From: JAXGXT01 sp040772665
GTDB lineage: Bacteria > Bacillota > Clostridia > Lachnospirales > Anaerotignaceae
Length of the DNA: 64,000 bases
Assembly (NCBI GenBank): GCA_040772665.1
Contig: JAXGXT010000004.1
Location: forward strand, 62,001 to 126,000
Direction: 5' to 3'
Shown: positions 32,971 through 41,694 of the stretch, piece after piece
Layout of the letters: the number at the start of each line of letters is the position of its first letter
How positions within the stretch are numbered: the first letter of the stretch is position 1
Program-made: the position numbers and the translations under genes
Notes under the pieces: generated by a model
Told to the model about the DNA's origin: nothing
The model's database searches: none
What the model saw: the letters and a program-made list of their open reading frames with translations, nothing else

Positions 32971-34028
32971 TTTATTTCACTCCTTATTTGTTCATCTTTT
33001 TCATTTTCAAGACACTTTTTAAGCAAGGTTTCTTTTTCCTTTTCACAAATATTAATAACCGAGCGTATTGCCGTGTGCCTTAAAACCTTGTTTTCATGGG
33101 TTAAATATTTTTCAAGCAATCTTAGGCTTTCTTTTTTGCCTATGTTGCCAAGAACAGCAAGGGCATTTCTTTTTATTATGGTGTTGCCCCTCCACCCCAT
33201 TGCTGTAGGTTTATATATTTTGTTAAATTCCTTATTGGAAAGACTTAAAATATATTGGATTTTCGGCATAACATGGTCTATGTCAGTTATTTTTATCAGG
33301 GCATCCTTGTTTTTCGGACAAACAAGCTGACACACATCACACCCATATAAATTTCTGCCTATAATTTTCATTTCTTCCAAAGAAAGCACGACTTTAATTT
33401 GAGTGATATAGGAAATACACTTTTTAATTTCAAACCCTTCCTCACTTATTGCCCCTGTGGGGCATGAGAATATGCACTTTTGACATCTTCCGCAGGTGTT
33501 TTTTGATTTCTCTCCTGCTTTAAGCTCCAAATCCGTTATTATATATCCTAAAAACACAGCAGAACCGCCGTTGTCAGTTACAACGGAAGAATTTTTGCCA
33601 ATATACCCTATTCCGCTTCTTAGTGCAACCTCTCTGTCAGAAAGCGGGCCTGTGTCGGAAAAAGCCATACAGCTGCAATTGAATTTCTTTTCTATTTTTT
33701 CTGACACATCTTCCAATTCTCTTTTCATAAAAACATGATAATCTTCACCCAAAGCACCTGCAGAAATATAACCTCTTAAAGCATTGTCCGCCTTAACCTT
33801 TATTTCTGTGTTATAATTTTTTGCAACGGAAATTAAGGCTTTTGCATTTTCCATTGTAAGCTTTGGATCAATACGCTTTTCCAAATTCTCCTCTGCAAAG
33901 CCTTTAAGCAGTTCCTTGTTTTTCTCAAGGGTTTCCTTTATTCCATAAAAAGGCTCTGCACCGCAAATACCTGCGTCACAGAAGCCTTTCTCCTTTAGGA
34001 TTTTTAATATAAATTCTTCTTTATCCAT
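32943..34028 (-). CDS. queG: epoxyqueuosine reductase
   Basis: The last step of queuosine synthesis: a cobalamin-dependent reductase with two [4Fe-4S] clusters. The 361-aa protein shows DTGPLSDREVALRSGIGYIGKN near 125-145 (core GPLSDREVA), the ferredoxin motifs CGRCQKCIFSCPTGAI near 178 and CDVCQLVCPKN near 230, and C-terminal HEAT-like repeats (HENKVLRHTAIRSVI). Other queuosine genes are not in the window. It could also be a salvage-only enzyme. Preceded by thiI with a 31-bp gap. Confidence 0.93.
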   Translation of the reverse strand: MDKEEFILKILKEKGFCDAGICGAEPFYGIKETLEKNKELLKGFAEENLEKRIDPKLTMENAKALISVAKNYNTEIKVKADNALRGYISAGALGEDYHVFMKRELEDVSEKIEKKFNCSCMAFSDTGPLSDREVALRSGIGYIGKNSSVVTDNGGSAVFLGYIITDLELKAGEKSKNTCGRCQKCIFSCPTGAISEEGFEIKKCISYITQIKVVLSLEEMKIIGRNLYGCDVCQLVCPKNKDALIKITDIDHVMPKIQYILSLSNKEFNKIYKPTAMGWRGNTIIKRNALAVLGNIGKKESLRLLEKYLTHENKVLRHTAIRSVINICEKEKETLLKKCLENEKDEQIRSEIKWAIGIQEG

Positions 34029-34059
34029 TTTTGTTACCTTAAATTATTATGATTTTTCT

Positions 34060-35238
34060 TTAAATTTCTATGGTTTCCGTATGGGCAAGAGCTTTTTCCA
34101 AATGCATAGGAAGCTCTGAAAGTCTTGATTCAATTCTGTTTATAACAGACGTTTTAGGTTTTGTTTCAGGGTGTTTTGCAACAAAAATAGTACAGCAGTC
34201 TTCATAAGGCTGTATGGAAATATCAAAGGTTCCGATTTTTCTTGCCAAATCAATAATTTCCTGCTTGTCAAAACCTGCAAGGGGCCTAAGCACAGGCATA
34301 CTTTCCACAGCGGCATTTATTGCATGAATTCCCTGCATTGTCTGGCTTGCAACCTGACCTATGCTGTCGCCTGTTATAAGAGCCATGGCTTTTTCCTTTT
34401 GGGCAATGTTTTCAGCCGCCCTCATCATGCTTCTTTTAAGAAAAATTGTCAGCTTATCTTCAGGAACATTTTCCAAAAGATAAAGCTGAAGCTCTGTAAA
34501 CGGCACAACGTGAAGCTTAAAACTTCCCGTATATCTTGAAATAACTTCCGCAAGGTCAATCACTTTTTGCTTTGCCCTTTCGCTTGTATAGGGAGGTGAA
34601 TGAAAATAAACCCCCTCAACTTCAAGGCCTCTTTTCGCCATCATAAACGTTGCAACAGGGCTGTCAATACCTCCCGAAAGAAGGCTTACAGCCTTTCCGC
34701 TGGAGCCGTAGGGCAGTCCGCCAAAGCCGGGATATGTTTTTGAATAAATATAAGCATGATTTCTTAGTTCAATGTATAAAGCTTCATCAGGCTTATGAAC
34801 GTCAACTCTAAGATTCGCCATGTTTTCAAGTATATAACCGCCTACGTCCGCAGAAACTTCATTGGAGGGCAGCGGGAAGTTTTTATTGCTTCTTTTTGTT
34901 ATTACCTTAAAGGATAATTCCCTGTCGCCAAAGGTTTTTTTCATATGGTTAAGTGCCGATTGACGGATATTATCCATATTATGTTCTCTTATAATAATAC
35001 CGGGGCTTACCCCCACAATTCCAAGGATACAGCTTACCTTTGGAATAATTCTGTCATAATCCATTTCTGCGGCTCTGTCTTCAATAATAAGACGTCCTTG
35101 CTCCCTTACCACATAAAAAGTTCCTTCTGAATCAATATTTTTTCTTATGGTTTCAATAAGCTTTGTTATAAAAAGCTTTCTGTTGTTTCCCCTCATGGAA
35201 ATTTCACCGTATTTTACTATAAGAACTTTTTCTTCCAT
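34060..35238 (-). CDS. thiI: tRNA 4-thiouridine synthase ThiI
   Basis: Makes s4U8 in tRNA and can supply sulfur for thiamine. The 392-aa protein has the N-terminal ferredoxin-like region, a THUMP domain (about residues 60-165) and a PP-loop ATPase domain with SLLSGGIDSPVATFM near 183 and LITGDSIGQVASQT near 287. It lacks the C-terminal rhodanese domain of E. coli ThiI, as is normal in Firmicutes, where the adjacent cysteine desulfurase delivers sulfur directly. That desulfurase gene ends 10 bp upstream. ATG 35238 follows AGGAG. Confidence 0.95.
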   Translation of the reverse strand: MEEKVLIVKYGEISMRGNNRKLFITKLIETIRKNIDSEGTFYVVREQGRLIIEDRAAEMDYDRIIPKVSCILGIVGVSPGIIIREHNMDNIRQSALNHMKKTFGDRELSFKVITKRSNKNFPLPSNEVSADVGGYILENMANLRVDVHKPDEALYIELRNHAYIYSKTYPGFGGLPYGSSGKAVSLLSGGIDSPVATFMMAKRGLEVEGVYFHSPPYTSERAKQKVIDLAEVISRYTGSFKLHVVPFTELQLYLLENVPEDKLTIFLKRSMMRAAENIAQKEKAMALITGDSIGQVASQTMQGIHAINAAVESMPVLRPLAGFDKQEIIDLARKIGTFDISIQPYEDCCTIFVAKHPETKPKTSVINRIESRLSELPMHLEKALAHTETIEI

Positions 35239-35248
35239 ATTGTTTCTC

Positions 35249-36409
35249 CTATCTTTTTCTGTTAAAACGTCTTAAAAACGGAACTGTTTCTTTTAATACT
35301 TCAAGGCAGGTTTTCGCCTCTTCAAGGTTGTTAAATCTGCCAAAGCTAAACCTTACAGAGCCGTTTATATCTTCATCCTCCATGCCAAGTGCCGAAAGCA
35401 CTGTGCTTTGAACTTTTTTTCTGCTGTTGCAGGCACTTCCTGCAGAAACAAAAATTCCCTTTTCCTCAAGGGCATTAAGCAAAATAGGACTTCTTAAGTT
35501 TTTAAAACCAATGTTAAGAACATAAGGGCTTGCCTTTTCCAAATCGTCACCATTTATAAATGTTTCGGGAATTTGATTTAAAATTTCCTCTGCAAGATAT
35601 TTTTTGATTTCATAAACCCTTTTTGATGTTTCTTCTAATGTATCGTAGCTTTCCTTTGCGGCTAACGCAAGCGCCTGTGCCCCTGCAGAGTTTTCCGTTC
35701 CCGCCCTTAAGCCGTTTTGCTGGCCTCCCCCAAGAAAAAGGGGCTTAACCCTTAGGCCTTTTTTCATATATAAAAATCCTAAACCCTTAGGTGCGTTAAA
35801 CTTATGTCCGCTTGCACTTAACATATCTATACAGCTTTTTTTCACATCAATTTTAATCTTTCCAAAGCCTTGCACACCGTCCACATGAAAAAGAGTGTCC
35901 GGATTTTTTGATTTTATAACTTCGCCTATTTTTTCAATGTCTTGAATTGTTCCTATTTCGTTGTTTATAAGTATAACACTTACAAGCATTGTGTCATCCC
36001 TTAAAGATGCCTTAAGCTCTTCAATATCAATATATCCTTTTTTATCAACCTTTAAAAACTCAACCTCAAAACCATCTTCCGAAAGAGCCTTAAAGGGAAG
36101 TGTGATTGCAGGGTGCTCAACAGATGTGGTTATAATATGTTTCCCCGTTCTTGAATATCCTTTTGCGGCTCCGAAAACAGCTATGTTATTGCTTTCCGTT
36201 CCTCCGCTTGTAAATATAATATTGTCACTGTCTTCGCCGTTTATAATTTTTAATATGGTTTTTGCAGATTCTTTTATGGCTTTTTCACACTCCATGCCAA
36301 GACCGCTTCCGCTTGCAGGGTTTGCATAGTTGTTTAATAAGCTTTCCGCATATTTTTCCACCACGGTTTCCATTGGTTTCGTGCTTGCGGCATTATCAAA
36401 ATAGATCAT
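35249..36409 (-). CDS. cysteine desulfurase (IscS/NifZ-type partner of ThiI)
   Basis: A PLP enzyme (386 aa) that takes sulfur from cysteine. Seen: YFDNAASTKP at the N-terminus, FTSGGTESNN near 67, HVDGVQGFGK near 178, the PLP lysine in SASGHKFNAPKG near 203, and the active-site cysteine in SAGSACNSRKK near 323. Immediate linkage to thiI marks it as the dedicated sulfur donor for 4-thiouridine, though it may also serve iron-sulfur assembly. It starts six bases after rsmE. Family group I or II is not settled by eye. Confidence 0.93.
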   Translation of the reverse strand: MIYFDNAASTKPMETVVEKYAESLLNNYANPASGSGLGMECEKAIKESAKTILKIINGEDSDNIIFTSGGTESNNIAVFGAAKGYSRTGKHIITTSVEHPAITLPFKALSEDGFEVEFLKVDKKGYIDIEELKASLRDDTMLVSVILINNEIGTIQDIEKIGEVIKSKNPDTLFHVDGVQGFGKIKIDVKKSCIDMLSASGHKFNAPKGLGFLYMKKGLRVKPLFLGGGQQNGLRAGTENSAGAQALALAAKESYDTLEETSKRVYEIKKYLAEEILNQIPETFINGDDLEKASPYVLNIGFKNLRSPILLNALEEKGIFVSAGSACNSRKKVQSTVLSALGMEDEDINGSVRFSFGRFNNLEEAKTCLEVLKETVPFLRRFNRKR

Positions 36410-36415
36410 TTTTTC

Positions 36416-37144
36416 TCATCCTAACTCGTATAAAAGAATGGCAAGGGTTGTCATTCCTGCCGTTTCTGTTCTTAAAATTCGTTTTCCCAAGCTGATTGGC
36501 AAAATTCCGTTTTCTTTTGCCAATTGAATTTCCCCTTGGCTAAACCCTCCCTCAGGGCCTATAAAAACTCCGATTTCTCCGCCTTTAAAGCTCGTTACAA
36601 ACTCTCTTAGTCCTGTTTTTTCTTCGTTTTCATAAGGGATAATTGCACCGTCTAATTTTTTCGCCAGACTAATGCCTTCTTTAAAGGAAACAGGCTCTAA
36701 AACTTCGGGAATAATTCCTCTGCCGCTTTGCTTTGCCGCCGCCTCTGAAATTTTCTGCCATCTTTGTGTTTTTTTAACACCGTCTTTTTTATTTAGCTTA
36801 ACAACAGCTCTTTCAGTTGAAACAGGCACAATTTTAAAAACTCCAAGCTCCACACATTTTTGAATTATCATTTCCATTTTGTCAGACTTTGGAAGTCCTT
36901 GAAAAAGTGTTATTTTAGTTTTTGCTTCACTGTCTGAAAGCCTTGCTTTCTCTATTTTCAGTATAATTTTATCTTTTTCCATTTCTTTGATTGTGCAAAC
37001 ATATTCTCTGCTTTGGCTGTCGCAAACCTCAATTTCATCACCGACTTTTCCCCTTAAAACAACAGAAATATGTCTTGCATCATCACCCTCAATTATAATT
37101 TTATTGTCTGCGATTTTTTCCGTTTCAACAAAATATCTGGGCAT
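36416..37144 (-). CDS. rsmE: 16S rRNA m3U1498 methyltransferase RsmE
   Basis: A SPOUT methyltransferase (242 aa) that methylates U1498 of 16S rRNA. N-terminal PUA-like domain (DDARHISVVLRGKVGDEIEV in part, core HISVVLRGKVGD) and C-terminal knot with IGPEGGFSQGEI near 195 and SLGKRILRTETAGMT near 218 are intact. The start at ATG 37144 has AGAGG; an earlier in-frame ATG lies within prmA. It is 2 bp after prmA, the widespread prmA-rsmE pair. Confidence 0.95.
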   Translation of the reverse strand: MPRYFVETEKIADNKIIIEGDDARHISVVLRGKVGDEIEVCDSQSREYVCTIKEMEKDKIILKIEKARLSDSEAKTKITLFQGLPKSDKMEMIIQKCVELGVFKIVPVSTERAVVKLNKKDGVKKTQRWQKISEAAAKQSGRGIIPEVLEPVSFKEGISLAKKLDGAIIPYENEEKTGLREFVTSFKGGEIGVFIGPEGGFSQGEIQLAKENGILPISLGKRILRTETAGMTTLAILLYELG

Positions 37145-37146
37145 TT

Positions 37147-38130
37147 TTAAACCTCTTTCACATATCGGGAGCAAATTGCAACCCAGTCTTTTTTTCTTTT
37201 AATTTCTTCTATTTTAAAACCGTTTTCATCAAGGTCATTAACAACATCTTCAAGCCTGTCACTTATTATGCCCGAGGAAATAAATAACCCGTTATCCTTA
37301 ATAAATTGGGGAAGAAGAGGGCAAAGAGCAATAATAACATCTGCAACAATATTTGCTTCAACAACGTCATATGTTTTTCCGCCAAAAAGACTTATAAAGC
37401 TTTCGTCCTCCAAAATATTTCCTGCATAAACATCAAACTTGTCTTTAGCTATATCGTTAAGCTCCATGTTTTCCGTAACAATTTTAATTGCGTTAGGGTC
37501 AATATCAACCAAAGCAGCATACTCTGCCCCAAGAAGAATGCTTGCAAGGGAAAGTATCCCGCTTCCGCAGCCAATATCAAGAACCTTGTCCCCTTTTTTC
37601 ACATAGTTTTCAATATGCTCAATACAGCATTGTGTTGTTTCATGGGTGCCTGTTCCGAAAATATGCCCAGGGTCAATTTTTAGTATAACCTTATCCGTAG
37701 CCTCGGAAAACTCTTCCCAGCTTGGTTTAATAATTATTTTTTCGCCGATTGGGAAAGGTTTGAAATATTTTTTCCAGTTGTTTGCCCAGTCCTCTTCCTT
37801 AACATTTTTTATTGTTACATTAAGGCTTCCCAAATCAAATTCCTTTTCTGTTTCCATAATACTTTTTAAACCGCTTTTAACAAGGTTAAGAGTTTCCATG
37901 CCGTTTATGTTGTCTGTAACAAAAAAGGTTATGCCTGTGGTTTTTAAGTTTTTTTCTTCTAAAAGCTCATCGCCGATATAGTCCCAATCCCTATGGGGGT
38001 TTTCCAAAAACGCTTCAAATTCATTTTTATCTTCTATCATAAGGCCTGTTAAGCCACAGGAATATAAAAGCCCGCAAATAATTTCAAGCCCCTCTTGTGA
38101 TGTTTCAACAAATACTTCAAGCCAGTCCAT
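37147..38130 (-). CDS. prmA: ribosomal protein L11 methyltransferase PrmA
   Basis: Trimethylates lysines of ribosomal protein L11 using SAM. The 327-aa protein has the N-terminal L11-recognition domain (DWLEVFVETSQEGLEII) and a Rossmann methyltransferase domain with DPGHIFGTGTHETTQ near 155, the SAM motif VLDIGCGSGILSLA near 182, and VEANIVADVI near 248. It lies 9 bp after the alkD-like gene and 2 bp before rsmE. Confidence 0.95.
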   Translation of the reverse strand: MDWLEVFVETSQEGLEIICGLLYSCGLTGLMIEDKNEFEAFLENPHRDWDYIGDELLEEKNLKTTGITFFVTDNINGMETLNLVKSGLKSIMETEKEFDLGSLNVTIKNVKEEDWANNWKKYFKPFPIGEKIIIKPSWEEFSEATDKVILKIDPGHIFGTGTHETTQCCIEHIENYVKKGDKVLDIGCGSGILSLASILLGAEYAALVDIDPNAIKIVTENMELNDIAKDKFDVYAGNILEDESFISLFGGKTYDVVEANIVADVIIALCPLLPQFIKDNGLFISSGIISDRLEDVVNDLDENGFKIEEIKRKKDWVAICSRYVKEV

Positions 38131-38139
38131 TTATATCTC

Positions 38140-38838
38140 TCACTTTCTTTTCATTGACTTTATTATTTTTTTGGTGTCCTGGTCAACTCTTCTGCTTTCA
38201 ACTATTTTTTGAAGTGCCTTGTTATATGTGAACTTATCAAGGCTGTTATTTTCCAAAAGCATCATGGTTTTTTCGGGGAACTTCACAAAACAAATGCTGA
38301 TACCCCATGCCACAGCCATATTCACATAATATTTATCGCTCTTTAGATTATTATAGTAATCAAGCACTATGTCAATATACTCTTCTTTTATAAAATATTC
38401 CATTAAAAATACACACACAACCCTTAATTCATACTCTTTACTGCTATGCATATATTTTTGCAAAAACCTAAACACAACTTCTTCTTCATCCGTCTTAAAT
38501 TTAAAATTGGCAACAACCCCGTCACAGACAGCCCAGTTTGTTATATAGGGCATAAAGTTTTCAAAGCACTCAAGTCTTTTTTCAATGTCCGCTTTCATAA
38601 AGCCAAGAACAAAGCCGTGTATCATAATTTCTTCATAGGAATCAGGTTTAAAAAGGTCTATAAAGCCTGACGGGTCATTTTTACCTATTTCCTTTGACAA
38701 TGCTTTAAGGACAGGGGAGCGGACACCCTTTACATTTTCTATATTGGGAACAAGCTTTTCGTGGAAGGCTTTATATTCCAAATCTGCCGATGCATCAAGA
38801 GTTTCTATTAATTTTTCATAATCCTTTTGAGCAAACAT
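38140..38838 (-). CDS. DNA alkylation repair protein (AlkD family)
   Basis: A 232-aa all-helical protein of the AlkC/AlkD HEAT-repeat glycosylase family. Seen: the N-terminal YKAFHEKLVPN and GVRSPVLKALSKEIGK (near 45), the family ITNWAVCDGVVANF near residue 108 with the aspartate expected at the active site, and VAWGISICFVKFP near 180. It would remove alkylated bases without base flipping. ATG 38838 is chosen for GAGGTGG just upstream; the frame opens further back without a ribosome site. First gene of the alkD-recU run. Confidence 0.85.
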   Translation of the reverse strand: MFAQKDYEKLIETLDASADLEYKAFHEKLVPNIENVKGVRSPVLKALSKEIGKNDPSGFIDLFKPDSYEEIMIHGFVLGFMKADIEKRLECFENFMPYITNWAVCDGVVANFKFKTDEEEVVFRFLQKYMHSSKEYELRVVCVFLMEYFIKEEYIDIVLDYYNNLKSDKYYVNMAVAWGISICFVKFPEKTMMLLENNSLDKFTYNKALQKIVESRRVDQDTKKIIKSMKRK

Positions 38839-38914
38839 AAAAACCACCTCGCCCTTATTGTAACAAAAAAAAGAGCGTTCTGGCAACAGAACACTCTAAA
38901 CTGCTGAAAAAAGG

Positions 38915-39220
38915 ATAAAGACCTTGGGGCTCTAAGACATTGGGGCTCTGCCCCAATTCCCCGCAAGGGTTTCACCCTTGACCCACAACGCAAAACTATG
39001 GTTTTGCTTGGAACGTCACTCTATTTTGTGTCCTGATTTATATTACTGCCAGCCATACTCTTATTTTTAACCTTAAAACCGCATCTGCGGTTTTAACAAA
39101 AGTTTTTGCCTTGCTTTTTTTCAAAAAGCAAGTGGGTTTGGGTATGCATGGCAAAGATAGATGCCACAGGCACGAAGTGTCTGCTTTGCGAAGCAAAGTG
39201 CTGACATAAGCCCAAAGTCT
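38915..39220 (-). repeat. full-length hairpin cassette after ribU (type copy)
   Basis: The most complete copy, filling most of the 390-bp gap after ribU. In the ribU direction: M1, a 75-base module with TTTGCTTCGCAAAG (39140-39215); M2, TTGCTTTTT-AAAAAGCAA hairpin (39110-39135); M3, CCGCAGATGCGG terminator stem with T tracts (39074-39100); a 60-base linker; M4, GCAAAACCATAGTTTTGC (38988-39008); M5, AAGGGTGAAACCCTT plus GGGGCAGAGCCCC (38935-38985). No transposase, no terminal direct repeats seen. Confidence 0.9.
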
Positions 39221-39228
39221 TTATGTTT

Positions 39229-39837
39229 TTATAACACTTTCCCAAGCATCTTGCAAAGGGGGTACCCAACTGCCGCAACGAGCAATGTTTTAATTGCGTT
39301 AAAAGGCCCAATCGCCCATATAACGAGGGTTTTTAAATCCACAACCTTGCTGTTAACCGCCTGTGCCATGCCTACAAAAGCTTCAATGGGCGCACCAAAC
39401 GCCGCCGAAAAGGCAGGTATAAGCACATAATAATTAAGCACACATGCAACAATAACCGTTGAAATACATCCAAGCACAGAACCTATAATAAACCCTTTAA
39501 GGCTTTTGTTTTTTCTGTAATAAACTCCTATGGGAAGAACAAGTGCAATCCCCACAAGAAAGTTTGCAACCTCGCCAACACCTGCGGTGCTTGTTTTAAA
39601 AAGATGAAGCAGGTTTTTAATCAACTCAATAAGCACCCCTGCCAAAGGCCCCATTGCAATAGTTCCTATAAGAGATGGCAAATCACTTATATCCATTTTC
39701 AAAAATGAAGGGAAAATAGGCAAAGAAACCTCAAAAAGCATAAGCACTATTGAAACAGCACTAAGCATACCTATTTTTACAAGCTTTGATGTATCCATTG
39801 CTTTTTTCCTCGTTTTAATTGACGCTGTGTTTTCCAT
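39229..39837 (-). CDS. ribU: riboflavin ECF transporter S component
   Basis: The substrate-binding membrane subunit of an energy-coupling-factor importer for riboflavin (202 aa). About six helices; MLSAVSIVLMLFEVSLPIFPSFLKMDISDLPSLIG is the RibU opening (key core FLKMDISDLPSLIG), and KNLLHLFKTSTAGVGEVANFLVG holds the substrate loop (core TSTAGVGEVANF). An FMN riboswitch with a terminator lies directly upstream, which fixes the substrate. The shared EcfA/A'/T module is not in the window. ATG 39837 follows AAGGA. It is followed by a hairpin cassette carrying a terminator stem. Confidence 0.95.
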   Translation of the reverse strand: MENTASIKTRKKAMDTSKLVKIGMLSAVSIVLMLFEVSLPIFPSFLKMDISDLPSLIGTIAMGPLAGVLIELIKNLLHLFKTSTAGVGEVANFLVGIALVLPIGVYYRKNKSLKGFIIGSVLGCISTVIVACVLNYYVLIPAFSAAFGAPIEAFVGMAQAVNSKVVDLKTLVIWAIGPFNAIKTLLVAAVGYPLCKMLGKVL

Positions 39838-39889
39838 TTTTTATTCCTTCTAAAAAATAATTTTTAGAATTAACAAGTTCTTTAAGATT

Positions 39890-39919
39890 AAAAAACCCTA
39901 AGACAAAAATGTCTTAGGG
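39890..39919 (-). terminator. riboswitch-controlled terminator
   Basis: CCCTAAGACA pairs with TGTCTTAGGG around a four-base loop, followed by six T on the minus strand, between the FMN aptamer and ribU. It is the expression platform: FMN binding should favour it. Confidence 0.92.
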
Positions 39920-39962
39920 CAATAAACCGAAGAAAAGCATACGTAAAAAACGTATCTCAAAC

Positions 39963-40080
39963 TATCTTCTCCCATCCAGACTTTACTGTCGGTTTTGGAA
40001 TTTCACCAAATCAGCTAAAGCGTAAGCCGCTCGCTCGTGGACTTTACCACCGGTCGGGAATTTCACCCTGCCCTGAAGAA
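39963..40080 (-). promoter_or_regulatory. FMN riboswitch (RFN element)
   Basis: The minus strand carries the conserved RFN blocks in order: AGGGCAGGGTGAAATTCCCG, ACCGGTGGTAAAGTCCACGA, a variable arm, GATTTGGTGAAATTCC, AACCGACAGTAAAGTCTGGA and TGGGAGAAG, closed by the TTCTTC/GAGAAG P1 stem. It senses FMN and represses ribU by transcription termination. Confidence 0.97.
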
Positions 40081-40102
40081 CTGTTATTCTTTTTACAGTC
40101 AC

Positions 40103-40131
40103 ATTATACATACATTTGCATATGTTGTCAA
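40103..40131 (-). promoter_or_regulatory. consensus sigma-A promoter of the FMN riboswitch-ribU unit
   Basis: TTGACA (40131-40126), 17-bp spacer, TATAAT (40108-40103), ending 23 bp before the aptamer. Confidence 0.93.
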
Positions 40132-40144
40132 CAAAAACACAAAA

Positions 40145-40840
40145 TCAAAGTTCCCCCATTAAGTAATGCACAATTCTGCTTGAGTTTTCTGCGGCAATTT
40201 TTGTGAACTCGGAAAAATCCATTCCCGCTTCACCGTCTGCATTGTCGGAAATTGAACGTATTATAACAAAAGGCACTTTGTTAAGATAACATGTGTGGCC
40301 TATTGCCGCACCCTCCATTTCTGTGCAGTAAGCTTTAAACAGTTTCCAAAGCCTTTGCTTTGCCTCGGGGCTTGCTATAAACTGGTCACCGCTTGCGATT
40401 CTTCCTGTATATACTTTATGGTTTGTGCAGTTTTCGCTTGCTTTTACCGCCTTTTCAATAAGCTCCTCGTCAGCCTTAAAATAACTTTCTTCCATTCTTG
40501 GTATTGTGCCCACAGGGTCACCAAAAGCAGAAGCATCCATGTCATGCTCAACAGCATCAACAGAAATAACAACATCTCCTATTTTAAGCTCACTAAAAAC
40601 GGCTCCCGCCGCACCTACATTTATTATACAATCCACAGCAAAATGATCTATTAAAACTTGTGTGCAAACAGCCGCATTTACCTTTCCTATGCCGCTTCTT
40701 ACAATAACTATGCTTTTTCCGTTATATTTGCCTATATAAAAATCAAGCCCTAAAATACTTTTTGCAGCAACAACAGTCATATCTGCCTTAATTAAGGCAA
40801 CTTCTTCATCCATTGCACCTATAATTCCTATGGTATTCAA
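40145..40840 (-). CDS. mtnN: 5'-methylthioadenosine/S-adenosylhomocysteine nucleosidase
   Basis: Splits adenine from MTA and SAH, clearing SAM by-products. The 231-aa protein matches Pfs/MtnN: GIIGAMDEEVALI at the N-terminus, INVGAAGAVFSELKIGDVV near 75, the EMEGAAIGH substrate segment near 173 and ISDNADGEAGMDF near 197 with the catalytic aspartate. It starts at TTG 40840 behind AAAAGGAG. The gene is followed within 14 bp by the ribU promoter region and is divergent from the amidotransferase gene. Confidence 0.95.
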   Translation of the reverse strand: MNTIGIIGAMDEEVALIKADMTVVAAKSILGLDFYIGKYNGKSIVIVRSGIGKVNAAVCTQVLIDHFAVDCIINVGAAGAVFSELKIGDVVISVDAVEHDMDASAFGDPVGTIPRMEESYFKADEELIEKAVKASENCTNHKVYTGRIASGDQFIASPEAKQRLWKLFKAYCTEMEGAAIGHTCYLNKVPFVIIRSISDNADGEAGMDFSEFTKIAAENSSRIVHYLMGEL

Positions 40841-40894
40841 ATATTTTCAACTCCTTTTAATCTCAAACAAAGGCTAATATAAATTCATTTGCAT

Positions 40895-40922
40895 ATTATA
40901 ACATCTCTATGCTAATATACAA
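40895..40922 (-). promoter_or_regulatory. mtnN promoter in the divergent region
   Basis: TTGTAT (40922-40917), 16-bp spacer, TATAAT (40900-40895). A plus-strand TTGCAT/TAATAT pair overlapping it may drive the divergent amidotransferase gene. Confidence 0.5.
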
Positions 40923-40971
40923 TAGTAAAATTGTTTCTTGTGAAAATAAACACTTTGAAAGGATATTAAAT

Positions 40972-41694
40972 ATGAGCCCTATTATAGGTTTAACAGCGTC
41001 ATATAACACTTCCGAAAAAAGGTTTTTCATAAGCAATGCATATATTGAAGCAGTTGAAGATTCAGGGGGGACACCTTTTGTTCTCCCTTATGTTTCACGT
41101 GAAAACATACCCTATATTTTAAAAACCATTGACGGTCTTATTTTAACAGGCGGCGGAGATATCAATCCTCTTCTTTTGGGAGAAGAACCTTGCCAAGGTA
41201 TAGGAGAAGTTTCCACCTGTCGTGATGTTTTTGAACTTCAGCTTGCAAAAAAAGTCATGGCTAAAAACATGCCTGTTTTAGGCATATGCCGAGGTATGCA
41301 AGTGCTTGCGGCGGCAGGCGGAGGAAGGCTTATTCAAGACATTTATTCCCTTAACGGCGATTTTTTATGCCACAGCCAAAAAGCCCCAAGAAACGAAGAA
41401 ACACACTTAATAGAAATTAAAAAGGATTCTTTTCTTTCTCTTATTACAAAAGAAACTGAAATACCCGTTAACTCCTTTCATCACCAAGCCGTAAAAGAAT
41501 GCGGTGAGAACTTTATTATTTCGGCAGTTGCAAAAGACGGAATTATTGAAGCAATTGAAAGCAGAAACAAGCTTTTCATAGGTGTTCAGTGGCATCCTGA
41601 AACACTTTATAAAACAAACACAATACAAAAGGAAATTTTTCTTTCATTCATAAAAAAAGCAGACTTAAAAAGGGGAGATTTTAATGAAAGTTGA
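40972..41694 (+). CDS. class I glutamine amidotransferase-like gamma-glutamyl hydrolase (PuuD-like)
   Basis: A 240-aa stand-alone class I amidotransferase fold related to gamma-glutamyl-GABA hydrolase and peptidase C26. Seen: PIIGLTASY at the N-terminus, GLILTGGGDINPLLLGEEP near 60, the nucleophile in GICRGMQVLAAAGGG near 103, and the catalytic HPE in GVQWHPETLY near 212. It may hydrolyse gamma-glutamyl amides. ATG 40972 has GAAAGGA; an earlier ATG at 40909 lacks one. It overlaps mscS by 11 bp, starting a plus-strand run. Confidence 0.88.
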   Translation: MSPIIGLTASYNTSEKRFFISNAYIEAVEDSGGTPFVLPYVSRENIPYILKTIDGLILTGGGDINPLLLGEEPCQGIGEVSTCRDVFELQLAKKVMAKNMPVLGICRGMQVLAAAGGGRLIQDIYSLNGDFLCHSQKAPRNEETHLIEIKKDSFLSLITKETEIPVNSFHHQAVKECGENFIISAVAKDGIIEAIESRNKLFIGVQWHPETLYKTNTIQKEIFLSFIKKADLKRGDFNES

